DNA from: Lepidurus packardi
Lineage: Eukaryota; Arthropoda; Branchiopoda; Notostraca; Triopsidae
Length of the DNA: 64,000 nt
Reading direction: 5' to 3'
NCBI GenBank assembly: GCA_023053545.1
Contig: JAKZAN010000007.1
Span: 434,001-498,000 of the forward strand
The notes beneath the pieces were generated by a model, which was not told the DNA's origin, searched no databases, and was given only the letters and a program-made list of their open reading frames with translations. Every line of letters starts with the position of its first letter. Position 1 is the first letter of the stretch. This document shows positions 13,455 to 26,443 of this stretch, one piece after another. A program made the translations under genes and the position numbers.

Positions 13455-14623
13455 CATCTAGAACAACGAATTCGATACCGGATATTTCGTCGAAGTGAGG
13501 GTGGACGGGAAATCCCTTAGTTTGACTTGGACGCCCGAATAACCTTCAGGTTACTTCCTAGGTTACAGTGAGTTAGGTTAAACCTGCTTGGCAACATTCA
13601 ACTTATATCAAATATGCAGATAGAAAAGGAAAATTTCCCTTACTAGGGGAAAAACCGACGACTCATTACCTTGAACGTCATCGTCATGCTTAGCAACTTG
13701 TATAAAGAGCTATACTTTTTACATTTCAAACCCCCGTCTCTCTTGTTTGATTGGCCCTCGTTCTGATCAATTTAGAAAAAAGCAGTGCGTAAGATTTCTT
13801 ATATAACGGGAGCATCTTACGAACTACGATTTCACTGGCTTACCGCTTCAGATTTCACGAGACCTGAGTGAGAGTAAATACCAGTATCGCAATTCCGACT
13901 GTCTTATCATATCAAGCCCTAATCTAACAGTCGTGGTCGTTTTCCCTTCGTCTTTTAAAGTCCTCAACTTTCGTTGTGGTACTTTATTCAAACGTCTTAA
14001 TCTCTACACGGGCAACGTTCTGGGAAACTTCGCAAATACCCCCGAAAACTGAAAAAAGTCGAAAAAAGAGAGTTGGAGGAGGGACTTTTCGTTCACCAAA
14101 GCCTGCAGGTGTCTTATTAAAGCCCCACAAACTTTCAACACTGGCAGTACCATTACGGTCCAAGAAGGAGGTCTTTGTGGATCCGGCTCGGTCTGAGACA
14201 AAAGAGCTTGTAGAGGCGCAGTTTTCTCAAAATAGCAGTTCGCTCGGTACGCACACTACACTACACCGACGAGAGCTCTGCTTTTTCAGCTTGGGCATTG
14301 CCAAAGAGTCTCAACTCGTGCTCTAGCCAGAAGCCCTGCCTTTTCCACTACCACGGACCTTATCAAATCTCTGGAGAGATCCAAATAACCGTTTTGGTTT
14401 TTCAGTTCTACTCCAGCTCTTGGCCACCACGTCTACACATAGGTGCAACCAGCCAAGTGAAAGGTGTCGTTCCTCCCAACAGCTCAATAGGCGTCATAGG
14501 CCTGACAATAACAGAGTGGAATATTTGTGATAGCAGGCCTTAATAATTGTGCGTAGCCAGGAGTCGTCGTGAACCTTGAAACGCGCCATAGCGCGAACAA
14601 AACAAACAACAAAATTTGCAAAT

Positions 14624-17600
14624 ATGCAGGAATCAGTTCGGTGGCTTGTGTGCGGATTACTTCTTGTATTACTACACCACGGATGCAATACCCATGCAGG
14701 TAAAGTATCACCCTACTGAATGTGCAAGTCACTACACATACGACACAGTTAGACCTTCCGACTTTCGCGCGACTTTCTTCTATAACTCGCCCAAGTACAA
14801 AAAAATTTGCTGTTGGGCATAGCGAATGTAGGTTAGTAGCATAGAGCACAACATGACTTGGCCGGCGACCAGCTAGCAAACAGGTTGCATCGTTTTACTA
14901 TATATCTTGCAGAAGACACACGCTTTCCCGGTTGTTGCGTAATGTTTTCATAAATTATCATTTTAGCGGCTCTTAAAAAAGTTGAATGTTTTGCCCTTGC
15001 CCTATGGTGTTCCACTTTAGCGCTTTCTTGGCGTGCGAGTACCCGTGCAAACTTATTGTTTGTTCAAAGGTTTAAATCGTGCAATGGAAACTATATAACT
15101 TGAGCACCACACCTTGATCCATTTTAATGAAATTCCACCTTCTAAAGACATCCCTCGGCGTGTGCCTTTCACTCCGAGCATTTACATAGCGCTACCAGGA
15201 ACCTAACAGAAAAGAAAAGTTAGGGCGATTGTTATTTGCATACCGACGACGATTGCACGATTTTTTAACTGAGCTCAAACAAATTTGAAAGGAAACGGGG
15301 AGGGCGCAAATGTGCTTCATGTATGTGCAAAATGGATGCCACCATTAAAGAGAAAATTTCAGGCCAGGTAGGGAAACGACATGAAAATTAGGTCAAGGAC
15401 TAACAGGTCTTGAGAAGTTCTCCGCGAAGTGAAATGAAAACTAGTAGCAAGTTCCGAAACCGCCATTCAAAAGGTAACGCTCCATGCAATTAAAGCTTGT
15501 GCCATTACATGTTTCTTTCTCAACTATATGTTTGTCAACATACCCCAGCATAAACACAATCGCCTTCATGTCGCAATTTCTCACGGGTCCGTAGCATGGA
15601 ATGAGAAAACCATACCCGGAAAAAAATTATTAATTGTTTAGTTAAGTTCCGGGTGCCGAGTTATAAATTTTAATGCTATTAAAGATTTATACAATTTACC
15701 ATTAAAATGCCGTGTTGGGCAAGCTTCGCCATGATGTAGTAGAACACACACTCTTGCTTGGCTTATATAAACAAATAAAACCGCAAAAAGGATGTAGCTT
15801 TGCTTATTGGGCTACAAACAAATGTAGTCCAAAAGTGATAGGCGGTTATGTTGTGTCCTTGAGGCAAACCTCTATTGTAATTGAGCAACTCTTGCATGCC
15901 TTTACACGGACCATCCTAACGACCATGGCCCTGCTCGCATTATTGAACTCCAAGCCTTAAAAACTTCAAGCAAGATCTTTTTACGGAATAACTAGCTTGT
16001 AACTTCAGGTTCCCTAGCTAATGCCGTGGAAAAATAAATGTCATGCCGAAGCCAGCAAACAAGAACCTTTTGAAGTGGTCTTGCTGTCTATTCAGTTTGG
16101 TTTTGAAACTTTAGTTAACACGTAACAGAAGGCAAACGCGCCGTGGCTAGGTTTACTCCAACTACCTTCCAATAGTTAGAAACCGAATTTCTTCTTTACG
16201 CAAAGAGGCCAGACGGGGAAAGTTGGCCTGATTACGTTTTTCACCTAGACTGTGGGCCACGACGTTCAGGTAATGCCTGGCTAAACCTATAGTACCTAGA
16301 AATATTTCGGAAAGTGCTTCGTTTCGTACTTCATAGCGTAATAGAGAAATCTCATTCTCATGTAAATATTGGTTACAAGCAAAACTAGCTTCCCATAACC
16401 TACTATCCAAAATTACTGTTGAGGCACAACCTGAATGATGAGATTAGCGACCACAGTCTCTAGGCTTCAGGCGTTTTTAAAATTCCTATGCCCAAAATCC
16501 CAAAACACCTTTCCAAGCAACTTGGATCAAAAGTGTTTTTCTTCGTAACCAGCCCTCAAGAGTAAACGTTTTATAATAATAATGCCTTCTTCAAAGCACA
16601 TATCTTGAAATGAATCAATAACAATATAATGTATTTTATTATTATTGTTATTATTTTTTGCAGTCCGGGTGCCTGGAAGTATTGAAAAACAGCGTTACGA
16701 TGGATGGTATAACAATTTAGCCCACCCGGAGTGGGGAGCCGTAGGTAAGTGCACCATTATGTTTAACGAAGCAAATCCAACAGCAAGCTAAGCAGGAAGG
16801 GGGAAAATTGAATTCGCTTGGAAGCTTGTAAACTAATTAGTAACTTGCCAAGGCCAAACTACTTCAATCAAGGTTATCGTCGCCTCTTCAAGTACAAACA
16901 TTTGTTCTTCGGTGCACAACAATCTGCCTTTTTTTTAAAATCCACCCACTATCCACAGTTTTGTTTTCACGTCTGAGATGATGAAAGTAGAAGGCTTGCT
17001 TCCTTCTTCCGCATCCTGGAACCGCCGCTAAGAATGGGGGGCAGAACAATCGCGGTATTGCGTTGGATGTTCCAGAAAACTCATGCTAGTGTGGGTGGCC
17101 GTCTTGACATGATAAATACTAGTTAGTCCTACTCAAGGTTATAATCTCGATACTGAACTGGCCTTGGGTTTTACTACTGAACAGAACAACACACCTTATT
17201 ATTGCAACCGTGTTAAAGTTTTTTGGAAAATGGCCCGTCACACAAATGGAACGAGAGCCTCACGTTTTTCCCCTTCTTTGCACACGGAAGCAAGTGTTAG
17301 GGTGTAGTCCACTCCTGCATGGCTTTTTTGTTGTTTCTTGTCTCGGAAATCTGACGCAAGAGTAAACTAGAGCGAGGTCACATGTTTAACTGAAGATATC
17401 TTGTGCGCTTACTTGGAACAGATAGTCATTTAACTCGTAAATCGCCCGCCTCTTACTCGGATGGCGTTTACATGATCGCCGGGATGGACAGACCATCGCC
17501 TCGGAAGCTCTCCGAAGCATTTATGAAGGGTGAAGATGGCTTAGCCTCCAAAATGAACCGTACTGCCTTATTTGCCTTCTTCGGTAAGAGCGACAAGTTT

Positions 17601-20600
17601 TTACGAAACTTTGAAACTAATCCTCTTCAATAGGCCAACTGGTATCGTCCGAGATCTTGATGGCAAGTGAGTCCGGCTGTCCTATAGAGCTTCACAAAAT
17701 CCAAATAGAAAAGTGCGACGAAATGTACGATGCTGAATGTACAGGAGGAAAGTATATGCCCTTTCATCGTGCATGGTATGACCACCGAACCGGCCAAAGC
17801 CCAAACAACCCTCGCGAACAGGTAAACGAGGATTTCCCTCGACTATAGTCAACACTCGATCCTTTGGCAGCACTTTAAAACTTCCTGCCAAGGTCGTCTT
17901 ATAATGATGGGTGCGAAAATAGCTAGAGGCATAATAGGCTCGCCCAGTATTTCCTCAGCTCACGATTAGACTGTTTTTTGAAACCTTGCAGAAAAAGCAG
18001 ACTAATGTAAGCCAACGGCAAACGCATAGACAAAACGTTTACAATCAATGAAACGCCTCCTCCCTACTTACACTATCATAAAATGTAGGGAGGAGAAAGT
18101 TTTTACACGGTTTTGTATCCGAAATGTTTCGTTTCGTAAAGGCCAGAAGGTCGTCTAAAAGGTCAAATTATACGTCTACTCGTCAAGTTTGCTATTTTAC
18201 ATTTTAAGGTTAGCAAGTACAATTGTTAGGTTAGTGAAACGGAATATGTTTATAGGATTTGGAAGAATTTGCATGGTAAAAAGAAAACGTTAGGCTTTTA
18301 ACGTCTCTGTTTTTTAATCTAGCTCAATCGCATGAGCAGCTGGATTGATGGCAGCTTTGTGTACAGCACAAGCGAAGCTTGGGTGTCAGCCATGCGGAGT
18401 TTTCACAATGGAACTTTCCAATCTGAGCAGACGTCACACGGCGCATTGCCACCTCGCAATAGACAACGTGTCCCAATGTTCACAGCTCCGTCACCACATC
18501 TCATGCACATGCCCAGCCCGGACCGCCTCCTTTTAACCGGCGACGCTCGAACGAATCAAAACCCTGCAATCTTATCCCTAGGAATTTTGTTTTTCCGCTG
18601 GCATAACGTAATTGCCAGCCGCGTCCAAGCTGACCATCCCGACTGGTCGGACGAAGAAATCTTCCAGAAAGCCCGTCGCTATGTCATTGCTACTTTGCAA
18701 AACATCATCATAAACGAATACTTGCCAGTATTTTTGGGAGAACCCTTAGAACCTTACAGCGGTTACAAGTCCGACATCCATCCTGGGGTAACTCACGTCT
18801 TCCAAAGCGCCGCGTTTCGCTTTGGACATACAATGATTCCGCCTGGTTTATACCGTCGTGATGGTCAATGCAGTTACAAAACTACTCCATCCGGATCGCC
18901 TGCACTGCGTCTTTGTGCGATTTGGTGGGACTCAATCGTAAGTATTTTTTTTTTATCTCTCCATGGTTCAGTACATGAAACTGAACAACTTTTAGGAGGT
19001 TCTGTCGGATACACCCATGGAGGAATTTATCATGGGGTTATCATCACAGCTGTCGGAGCGAGAAGACGCTGTCCTGTGCTCTGACGTGCGTAACAAATTA
19101 TTCGGACCAATGGACTTCTCACGGCGTGATTTGGGTGCTCTAAACATTATGCGAGGTCGCGACACGGGTTTACCCGATTACAATACAGCACGCAAAAGCT
19201 ACAAGCTTCCACCCATAACGGAGTGGTCGCAGATTAATCCTGAGTTATACAAAACAAAGCCTCAACTTTTTGAAAAGCTCAAAGAGCTTTACGGCGGGAA
19301 TTTGGATAACATTGATGTTTACGTTGGCGGTATGCTGGAATCTTCTAATGGGCCTGGAGATCTATTCAGAGCTGTGGTCAAGGAGCAGTTCACTCGCATC
19401 CGGGACGCAGATCGGTTTTGGTTTGAGAACAAGGACAATGGGTAAACAATCAACCGTCTTCATTTTTTGTGTGGATTTGATACCTTTTTTTCCTTTCTGC
19501 TAGACTTTTCACGGACGAAGAGATCACAGCTATTCGCAAGCTTAGCTTGTACGCTGTGATCATCAACGCTACGACCATTAAGCCAGGGGAAATTCAAGAA
19601 AGTGTCTTCGTTTTCCGCGAAGGCGATCCTTGTCCCCAACCAGGCCAAGTGAACACCAGCGTCTTGGAACCTTGCAATTACCTGTCGGGTTATGACTACT
19701 TTGAGGGTTCCGAAGTGCCTTACATTTACGCTTGCTTGCTACTAGCTTTCATTCCTATCGTTACGGCCGGCGTGGGCTACGGGGTTGTTAAACTACAGAA
19801 TTCGAGAAGGCGTGCTTTGAAATTGCGCCACGAAGAGAACAACAATGGAAAATCCATAGACAAGATGGTTGTCAAGGAATGGCTGCACCAGAACCATAAA
19901 CGCATTGTCAAGTTCAGGTTCGGGCCTGATGTAAGTCCAGACAAATTAACAATTTCCGAAAAACACTAAAGAAAGATAATATGCTCAAAAGTTACTTGTA
20001 TATATAGGAAGCCATTTCGATGGTTAATCGTAAAGGAGAGAAGCTCCGCACCGTCAAGCTAAACGACACCGATATTTTAGTGGTGGAAGTTACTCAAGAT
20101 CAACGTAAAAAACCCATGCTTTTGGTTCGCGTCCCCCGGGATTACGACTTGGTCTTGGAATTCGATACCTTGGCTGGCCGTAAAAAGTTCTTGCATAAGC
20201 TGGAGACCTTCTTGGCAAGTTTCAAGAAACATCTAGAAACCGTACCAACTATTCGTGAGCAAATGCTTTCCAATGCCGAAACGCGCGAAAGAAGACAGAA
20301 ACGATTGGAGCATTTCTTTCGCGAAGCTTACGCCCTGACTTTTGGCTTGAAACCGGGCGAGAAACGCAAACTGGAGGATGTTACCAGCGACGTGATTATG
20401 GTTATGCGCACGTCCTTGTCTCGGTCCGAATTTGCTAATGCTTTAGGCATGAAAGGCGATGCCGTGTTTGTCAAGATGATGTTCAACATTGTCGACAAGG
20501 ACGGGGATGGTAGGATTTCCTTCCAAGAATTTTTGGACACCGTTGTCCTCTTCTCCAAAGGCAAAACCGAGGACAAACTTCGCATTATTTTCGACATGTG

Positions 20601-22832
20601 TGACAACGACCGAAATGGCGTTATTGACAAGCACGAGCTGTCTGATATGCTTCGTTCCTTAGTAGAGATTGCACGTACCAACACCAGCTTGAATGATGAC
20701 CAAGTCACCGAATTGATCGACGGAATGTTCGAAGCTGCTGGACTAGAACATAAGAGTGCCCTGACCTACGACGACTTTAAGCTCATGATGAAGGAGTATA
20801 AAGGGGATTTTATTGCCATTGGCCTCGACTGCAAAGGTGCCAATCAGAATTTCTTGGACACGTCTACCAATGTTGCTCGGTAATCGTATACATATCTTAT
20901 GACTTACAAATGTTTAACTTCTATCTTTCCATAACAGAATGACTTCTTTCCATATCGATGCTATCCAAGAGCGTCACCGTAATGGTATCCTCCGTCGTTG
21001 GGATGCGTTGACAACTTTCTTGGAAGAAAACCGTCAGAATATCTTCTATTTGTTCGTCTTCTACGTTATCGTTATTGCTCTGTTTACGGAACGCTTCATT
21101 CGTAAGTCTCAATACTTGTGCTGGAAGATCATGCTTAATTATTTTTAAACTACAACCAAAATGACATTCCCTTGCCAGATTACTCATTTATGTCTGAACA
21201 TACGGACTTGCGGCACATCATGGGTGTCGGTATTGCTATTACTCGTGGTGCGGCAGCGTCGCTCTCTTTCTGCTACAGCCTCTTGTTGTTGACCATGTCC
21301 AGAAATTTACTGACCAAACTCAAGGAATTTAGCATTCAACAATACATTCCGCTTGATGCCCATATCCCATTTCATAAAATCTGCGCCTTGACAGCCCTAT
21401 TCTTCTCCTTACTGCACACCGTAGGACATGTGGTCAACTTCTACCACGTGTCAACCCAACCCACGGAACACTTGCGTTGCCTCACACGCGAAATGCAATT
21501 CACCGCCGACCAAAAGCTCACCTTCAGTTATTGGCTTTTCCAAACCTTGACCGGGATTACTGGCGTCATACTTTTTGTCGTGATGATCATTATCTTTGTA
21601 TTCGCTCATCCGACCATTCGCAAACGAGCTTATCGCTATTTCTGGCGTACGCACAGCCTTTACGTTGTGCTGTACATTGTTTCTGTGATCCATGGATTGG
21701 GACGACTAACGGGTGAACCGCGATTCTGGCTCTTTTGCATTGGACCTGCAATCATTTACACCCTGGATAAGATCATTTCTTTGCGTACCAAGTACATGGA
21801 ACTGGATATCATCGAAACGGAACTGCTACCCTCTGATGTCATCAAGGTCAAATTTTATCGCCCACCCAACTTCAAGTACCTTTCCGGTCAGTGGATCCGA
21901 CTTTCCTGCACGGCTATCAAACCGGAAGAATTTCACTCATTTACGCTTACCTCCGCGCCTCATGAGAACTTCTTATCCTGTCACATCAAAGCTCAAGGCC
22001 CATGGACATGGAATTTGCGAAATTACTTTGATCCTTCCAATTTCAACCCACTGGACGATCCCAAGGTTTGACAAATAGCATCCGTGACCTGCTTTTAAAA
22101 GCTATATTTATTTTTGTTACTTGTTCAGATTCGACTCGACGGACCCTTTGGAGGCGGAAATCAAGACTGGTACAAATTCGAGGTGGCGGTTATGGTTGGT
22201 GGAGGCATTGGTGTAACTCCTTACGCGTCAATTCTGAACGACCTGGTCTTTGGAACTTCAACGAACCGTTACTCTGGTGTTTCTTGCAAAAAGGTCTATT
22301 TCTTATGGATTTGTCCCTCTCATCGACATTTCGAATGGTTTATTGACGTTTTGCGCGACGTTGAACGGAAAGATGTAACTAATGTGCTCGAGATGCATAT
22401 CTTTATTACTCAGTTCTTCCACAAGTTTGATTTACGAACTACAATGCTGGTAAGATTGCTTGTTTCTTGCCTTGCAACTTGCACTAAAACTCGCTTTCTT
22501 TTTTAGTACATTTGCGAAAATCACTTCCAACGGCTTTCCAAGCGCTCCATGTTCACTGGCTTAAAAGCCGTGAACCATTTTGGTCGCCCAGATATGGCTT
22601 CGTTCTTGAAGTTCGTCCAAAAGAAGCACAGCTATGTAAGTGATAAGTTATCCCATTCAAGAGTTATTTCCGGATGCTAAAAAATCCTTTTGGGGGGATT
22701 TAGGTGAGCAAGATTGGTGTATTCAGCTGCGGGCCACGCCCTTTAACGAAAAACATCAACACTGCATGCGAGGAAGTAAACAAAGGCCGCAAGCTTCCGT
22801 ATTTCATCCATCATTACGAAAATTTCGGTTAA
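14624..22832 (+). CDS. Duox: Dual oxidase (NADPH oxidase with peroxidase-homology domain)
   Basis: A membrane flavocytochrome that makes hydrogen peroxide outside the cell from cytosolic NADPH under calcium control; in arthropods it serves gut defence and cuticle cross-linking. Exons: 14624-14699, 16664-16744, 17422-17583, 17634-17821, 18323-18937, 18996-19441, 19504-19930, 20008-20879, 20938-21101, 21179-22065, 22129-22449, 22507-22635, 22704-22832. They join in phase to 1498 aa, the usual Duox length. Exon 1 encodes a hydrophobic signal peptide. The peroxidase-homology domain covers about residues 30-560 (RYDGWYNNL near its start). A membrane segment lies near 600-620 and EF hands at about 827-838 ([12 protein letters not shown]) and 863-874 ([12 protein letters not shown]). 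The ferric-reductase helices with haem-binding His follow ([20 protein letters not shown]), then FAD and NADPH sites ([16 protein letters not shown]). The protein ends HHYENFG; family members typically end at the Phe. All domains are intact. Confidence 0.97.
14700..16663 (+). other. First intron of Duox
   Basis: A 1964-base intron separates the signal-peptide exon from the first peroxidase-domain exon; all but one of the other Duox introns are 50-500 bases (16745-17421 is 677). The acceptor is preceded by a pyrimidine and TTATTATT-rich tract. Scattered open frames in it have no domain similarity. Confidence 0.7.
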
Positions 22833-24346
22833 TAATCATTGTTGGGAATTCGACGATACTACAGATGGGTGTACATTCCAGAGAGTTGAGTATGGGCAGA
22901 TACGATGAGCAAAACAAAACTTTCCTGCCCCGTCTGGTACGCTTTTAAGATTATTCCCTCTATACAGTTTCAACATATTTGGTTTCTATTGGGATAGAAC
23001 AGTGATTTTCAATACCTTACTATCCTTTTCCTTGTGTCCCTTTGCGACTTTTGTACATAATTACAGTCTGGCCTGGGATGTGTAACTTATTCGCAAAAGC
23101 GGTCGCTAACAAGGTTGACTTACAGGCACATACCCTATCTTTTCCAACTGTCCCTTGTTTTCCGTCATGGGGTTTGATGCAGACTTCTGAAGTGTCGAAA
23201 CTCTACTCCTCCCTTTTGGCATTTTTTGCCCTCATGTTTTATAAGGCGGTAGAGATGGCAGCGGCTCTTCGGTATTTTCTGTGACTTTTATGGCATACAG
23301 AGCAGTGGTAATAGTGTGAAAGAACTTGGAGGTTTCGTAATAATAAATTATAAGTAAGCTACATCTGAGAAGCAAACTTCGTCTAATCTGCAACCTTGCT
23401 CTTAATGCATGGATGGAAATCTGGATATCCCAGTACGATCTACATCTTTAGTATTTACCTGAAGTTGAAGAGCTCTTCCGATAATATTTCGTGCGTTCGT
23501 GTAAGACTTGGCCTGCATGAAGAACAGCGGAAAAGAGCGCGTAGCTTCGACATCTTTGAATGGAAACTTCCTTTCGCTTTTATATCTTTGTAGGAAACCG
23601 AGACAGAGATGTTCGGTAGCGCTTGCCAGAGACCTCGACTATAAACAGTTTAAATGTGTTTGGTATTGGGAAAAATCAATTCCACAAGTACACATTTGCT
23701 CATTTGACACATTTGATTTGAAGAGTCCACTGCTCTACCAACTAAGCTCTAGCAAATAAAAAAAGCTCTACGAAAAAAAAGCTGCGTTCTTTTCTTAAGC
23801 TGAAGTGACATGGTAATCTAATAGATTGTATTAAACATCACGATAGTTGAACTCAAGTTTGAAGTTTTGGGGCATTTACATTTATTTCTAACAGCAGAGA
23901 ATCTATTTACTGAATCATAGTTTAACTATTAGTTCCGAACAGAATGCGATACATATATTTTGGAACAAAGAGCCAGGTCTCGCCCGTGTGATCCGGAGTG
24001 ATTTTTGTTGGAGCCACATGGCGAAGTCAGCCCTGACATTCTGACGAGGTCAGAGCTTCCAAAGAGGTTAAAGCTCTCAAAGAGGTCAACCAAAAACCTG
24101 TTGCATCGAATGCCCTACGTTCAGTTCATTGTTTCGCTTGGAACGAAAAATTTAAACTGGTCTGAATTCCAAGAAAGCCTCGCTATACAACGGCTTTCTT
24201 GGCGGGGTCAAAAATGCAAAGTAATACAGTTTCAAAGAAACACTTGCTAGATATGCACGTGCATTTTGCTACCCATTAACATCTTGAATTTACGTCAATT
24301 AACTTAGTTACATTAATAAAAACAGGAAGTGTTTTGAAATAGTAAC
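22833..24346. other. Duox 3' flank and CAP gene 1 upstream region
   Basis: No gene is recognised. An AATAAA at 23342-23347 could end the Duox transcript. From 23830 onward the sequence belongs to the duplicated unit and matches 28870-29373, so it probably includes the CAP promoter. A degenerate minus-strand tRNA 5' half lies near 23725-23760. Confidence 0.5.
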
Positions 24347-26443
24347 ATGCGCATCCTGTGGTTTTTGCTGTTCGCAAGCGCAACAGCCCAAACGTGCAAC
24401 TATTGCGGCATTACCCCGCAACATGATTTGTGCCTCTACTCGGTAAGTAGCACTTGTTTCGTATTGCCTATATACGATAAGACTGCTTTAAAAGGGTGTA
24501 GGGAGCAGTTGCACTGGACTACAGATAAACACAGTATCGAGTCAAGACATTCAGACCATTCTAAAAGAGCACAATATGCGTCGAGCTAATGTGTCGAATG
24601 GATATGAGCGGCAAGGTTCGCCTGGGCCTCAACCTTCAGCTTCTAATATGCAAGTTCTGGTAATATTCAATCGAGGTTCCGTAAAGTTAGAAAACTATGA
24701 CGCGCCCTTTTCCACAGACCTGGAGCACTGAATTGGCAAAAATCGCCCAGATGTGGGCTAATCAATGCCAATTTCAGCACGATTGTAATTCATGTCGCGC
24801 AACTTGTAAGTTCTAACGGACAAAGCGGAATTAGGGGTTTTAAAGTCTAATTTCCAGGTCAGTTTTCGGTGGGGCAGAATTTATACACTGAAGGTACTAC
24901 GGCCCAAGTTTCGAGTGCCAGTTGGGTAAAAGCTATTAATGCCTGGTACAATGAAGTGAAGTATTTTAATCCGGCCAACATTAAGCCATTTTCGTAAGCT
25001 ATCTGCTACATATGTTAAAAACGGACACTAAAAATTCAGTGAGGACGTGAAGGAGTACCTCTGGAACAGGACATTATACCGCCATAGTATGGGCCTCCAC
25101 CAAGTTCATTGGTTGTGGATATACACTGTACAAGTCGAACGGCTACAACACGGGCTTTTACGTTTGCAATTATGGCCCAGCTGGAAACATGATTGGTGGA
25201 GAAATGTATTCTGTTGGTAGCCCATGCTCAAAGTGTCCGACTGGAACGTCTTGCTCATCAATCTATAAAGGACTATGTGGTAAAAACTTAGATTCAATCA
25301 ATTAAAGGCACTGTACTGTAATTACATTGGCTTATTTATTCATGATCATTGTTAGGTGCAGCAACACAGTTGGTAGGACCTGCTGTACCCGAATCCGGAT
25401 TGACGCCAACAATCCCAATAGGTAAACAATAAATAGTATATATTTTTTTTTAAATCAGAAAGAACAAGGGTTTGTACAAAAACAATCCTCCGGGCCGGAT
25501 TTGAACCAGCGACCTATGGATATCAATCGTTCTGGATTTTCCTTTCACTACAGTCCACCGCTCTACCAACTGAGCTACCAGAGGATATTTGTTGTGATGG
25601 CGTGCTCTAGTTTTATCACGAGAGAAACGTTCCAAGACATTGCTTTGGGAAGGCTATAGTTTGTTCCTAACGGGACAGCGAGGTTGGACGGGAACGTCAG
25701 AGACGCTTGCGTTTCCAAGCTGTTTATTTGAACCGAAATCATCTTTCCTATTCTTCTGAACACTAACTAACATCCATTACGTTGTCGCTGTATATGAAAA
25801 CTCCTTCTTTAAGATCAATAGCAAATGCCGTTAACATAAGTTTTCTTTTTAGCGCTACCCAGTTTCATCGAGTTTTTGTGTAACGTGGGTGACAATGAAT
25901 GCGAATTTCACACCTCCGGGTGTTCGTGGGTAACCCTGCCAACCACACGGCCAGACAGCGATGCTTCAAGTAAGTCTTCATTTCCCGTCCCGAGACGAAT
26001 TAGTCATTTCTCATTTGTGATTTGTAGATTATTTGGAAACTTCGATCTCAAGCGGGAATTTTGCAGAATTGACCATCAAGGATTTAATTACACCTTCCCC
26101 AGATCAACCCCTGTGCTTTACGTTCCAGATTTTCAAAGAAATCATCCCGTCAAGCTTTAACTCGTTCTTTCAATTTCTACTGGCTCAAAGTAACCCGATT
26201 CTGATTACAATCAGTACTGCGAACGCGTTGCCTATTGTGGTACCGCTGCCAGATACTTCAGGAAATTTGAAGCAAGGCTGGTTCGAAGCGAGACTGACAT
26301 TCAAAGGGATAAATCAGCCCTTTCAAATAACTATTAAGCAAAGCGGACCAATTCCAATTGGCGGAGATCGCAGCTCGGTAATCCGCTTGGGAATCGAAAG
26401 CGTTCAAGTAACGGAGGGGAAATGTGCACCATTGAATTGTTAA
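24347..26443 (+). CDS. Secreted CAP (venom allergen 5-like) protein with MAM-like C-terminal domain, copy 1
   Basis: A predicted extracellular protein of the CAP/SCP superfamily; its molecular role is not known from sequence. Exons: 24347-24442, 24525-24659, 24718-24805, 24858-24993, 25053-25279, 25356-25421, 25853-25969, 26028-26443, joining in phase to 426 aa. Residues 1-15 form a signal peptide ending ATAQ. The CAP domain has KEHNMRRA (first His), GHYTAIVWASTKFIGCG (CAP1 signature with the second His) and FYVCNYGPAGN (CAP2). A short Cys-rich tail CSKCPTGTSC follows, as in venom allergen 5 proteins. After a Pro/Thr linker, residues about 255-426 resemble a MAM or jelly-roll module: CEFHTSGCSW near its start and IESVQVTEGKC at its end. 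Gene 2 at 29374 is its tandem paralogue. Intron 6 hosts an antisense tRNA-Tyr. The CAP call is firm; the MAM call is moderate. Confidence 0.9.
25486..25584 (-). tRNA. tRNA-Tyr (GTA) with 26-nt intron, inside CAP gene 1
   Basis: Cloverleaf read on the minus strand: acceptor CCTCTGG pairs with CCGGAGG, discriminator A, D arm TAGCTCAGTTGGTAGAGCG, anticodon loop CTGTAGA with the intron after position 37, and T arm CTGGTTCAAATCCGG. Mature length is 73 nt. A run of five T follows the 3' end, as expected for RNA polymerase III termination. It lies antisense within CAP intron 6 and is identical to the copy at 30540. Confidence 0.95.

Larger units (their letters stand above)
8413..14623. other. Gene-poor interval between the FERM gene and Duox
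   Basis: Over 6 kb of AT-rich sequence with no convincing multi-exon gene. It holds a THAP-like fragment near 8.75 kb, a tRNA-like fragment near 9.1 kb, two diverged copies of a repeat (9.37-9.56 and 9.96-10.15 kb), one orphan open segment near 11.3 kb, and a 19-bp tandem repeat at 13417. The open frame at 13976-14326 (116 codons) has no recognisable domain. Confidence 0.5.

Noticed and set aside
13976-14326. 116-codon plus-strand frame upstream of Duox
   Set aside because: No domain, signal peptide or splice context. Such lengths arise by chance in 64 kb of six-frame translation.
20328-20708. 126-codon frame antisense to the Duox EF-hand exon
   Set aside because: It is a shadow of a well-conserved coding exon, with no features of its own.
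23725-23760. Minus-strand tRNA 5' half (GCTTAGTTGGTAGAGCAGTGG)
   Set aside because: There is no T arm or 3' acceptor, so it is only a fragment.
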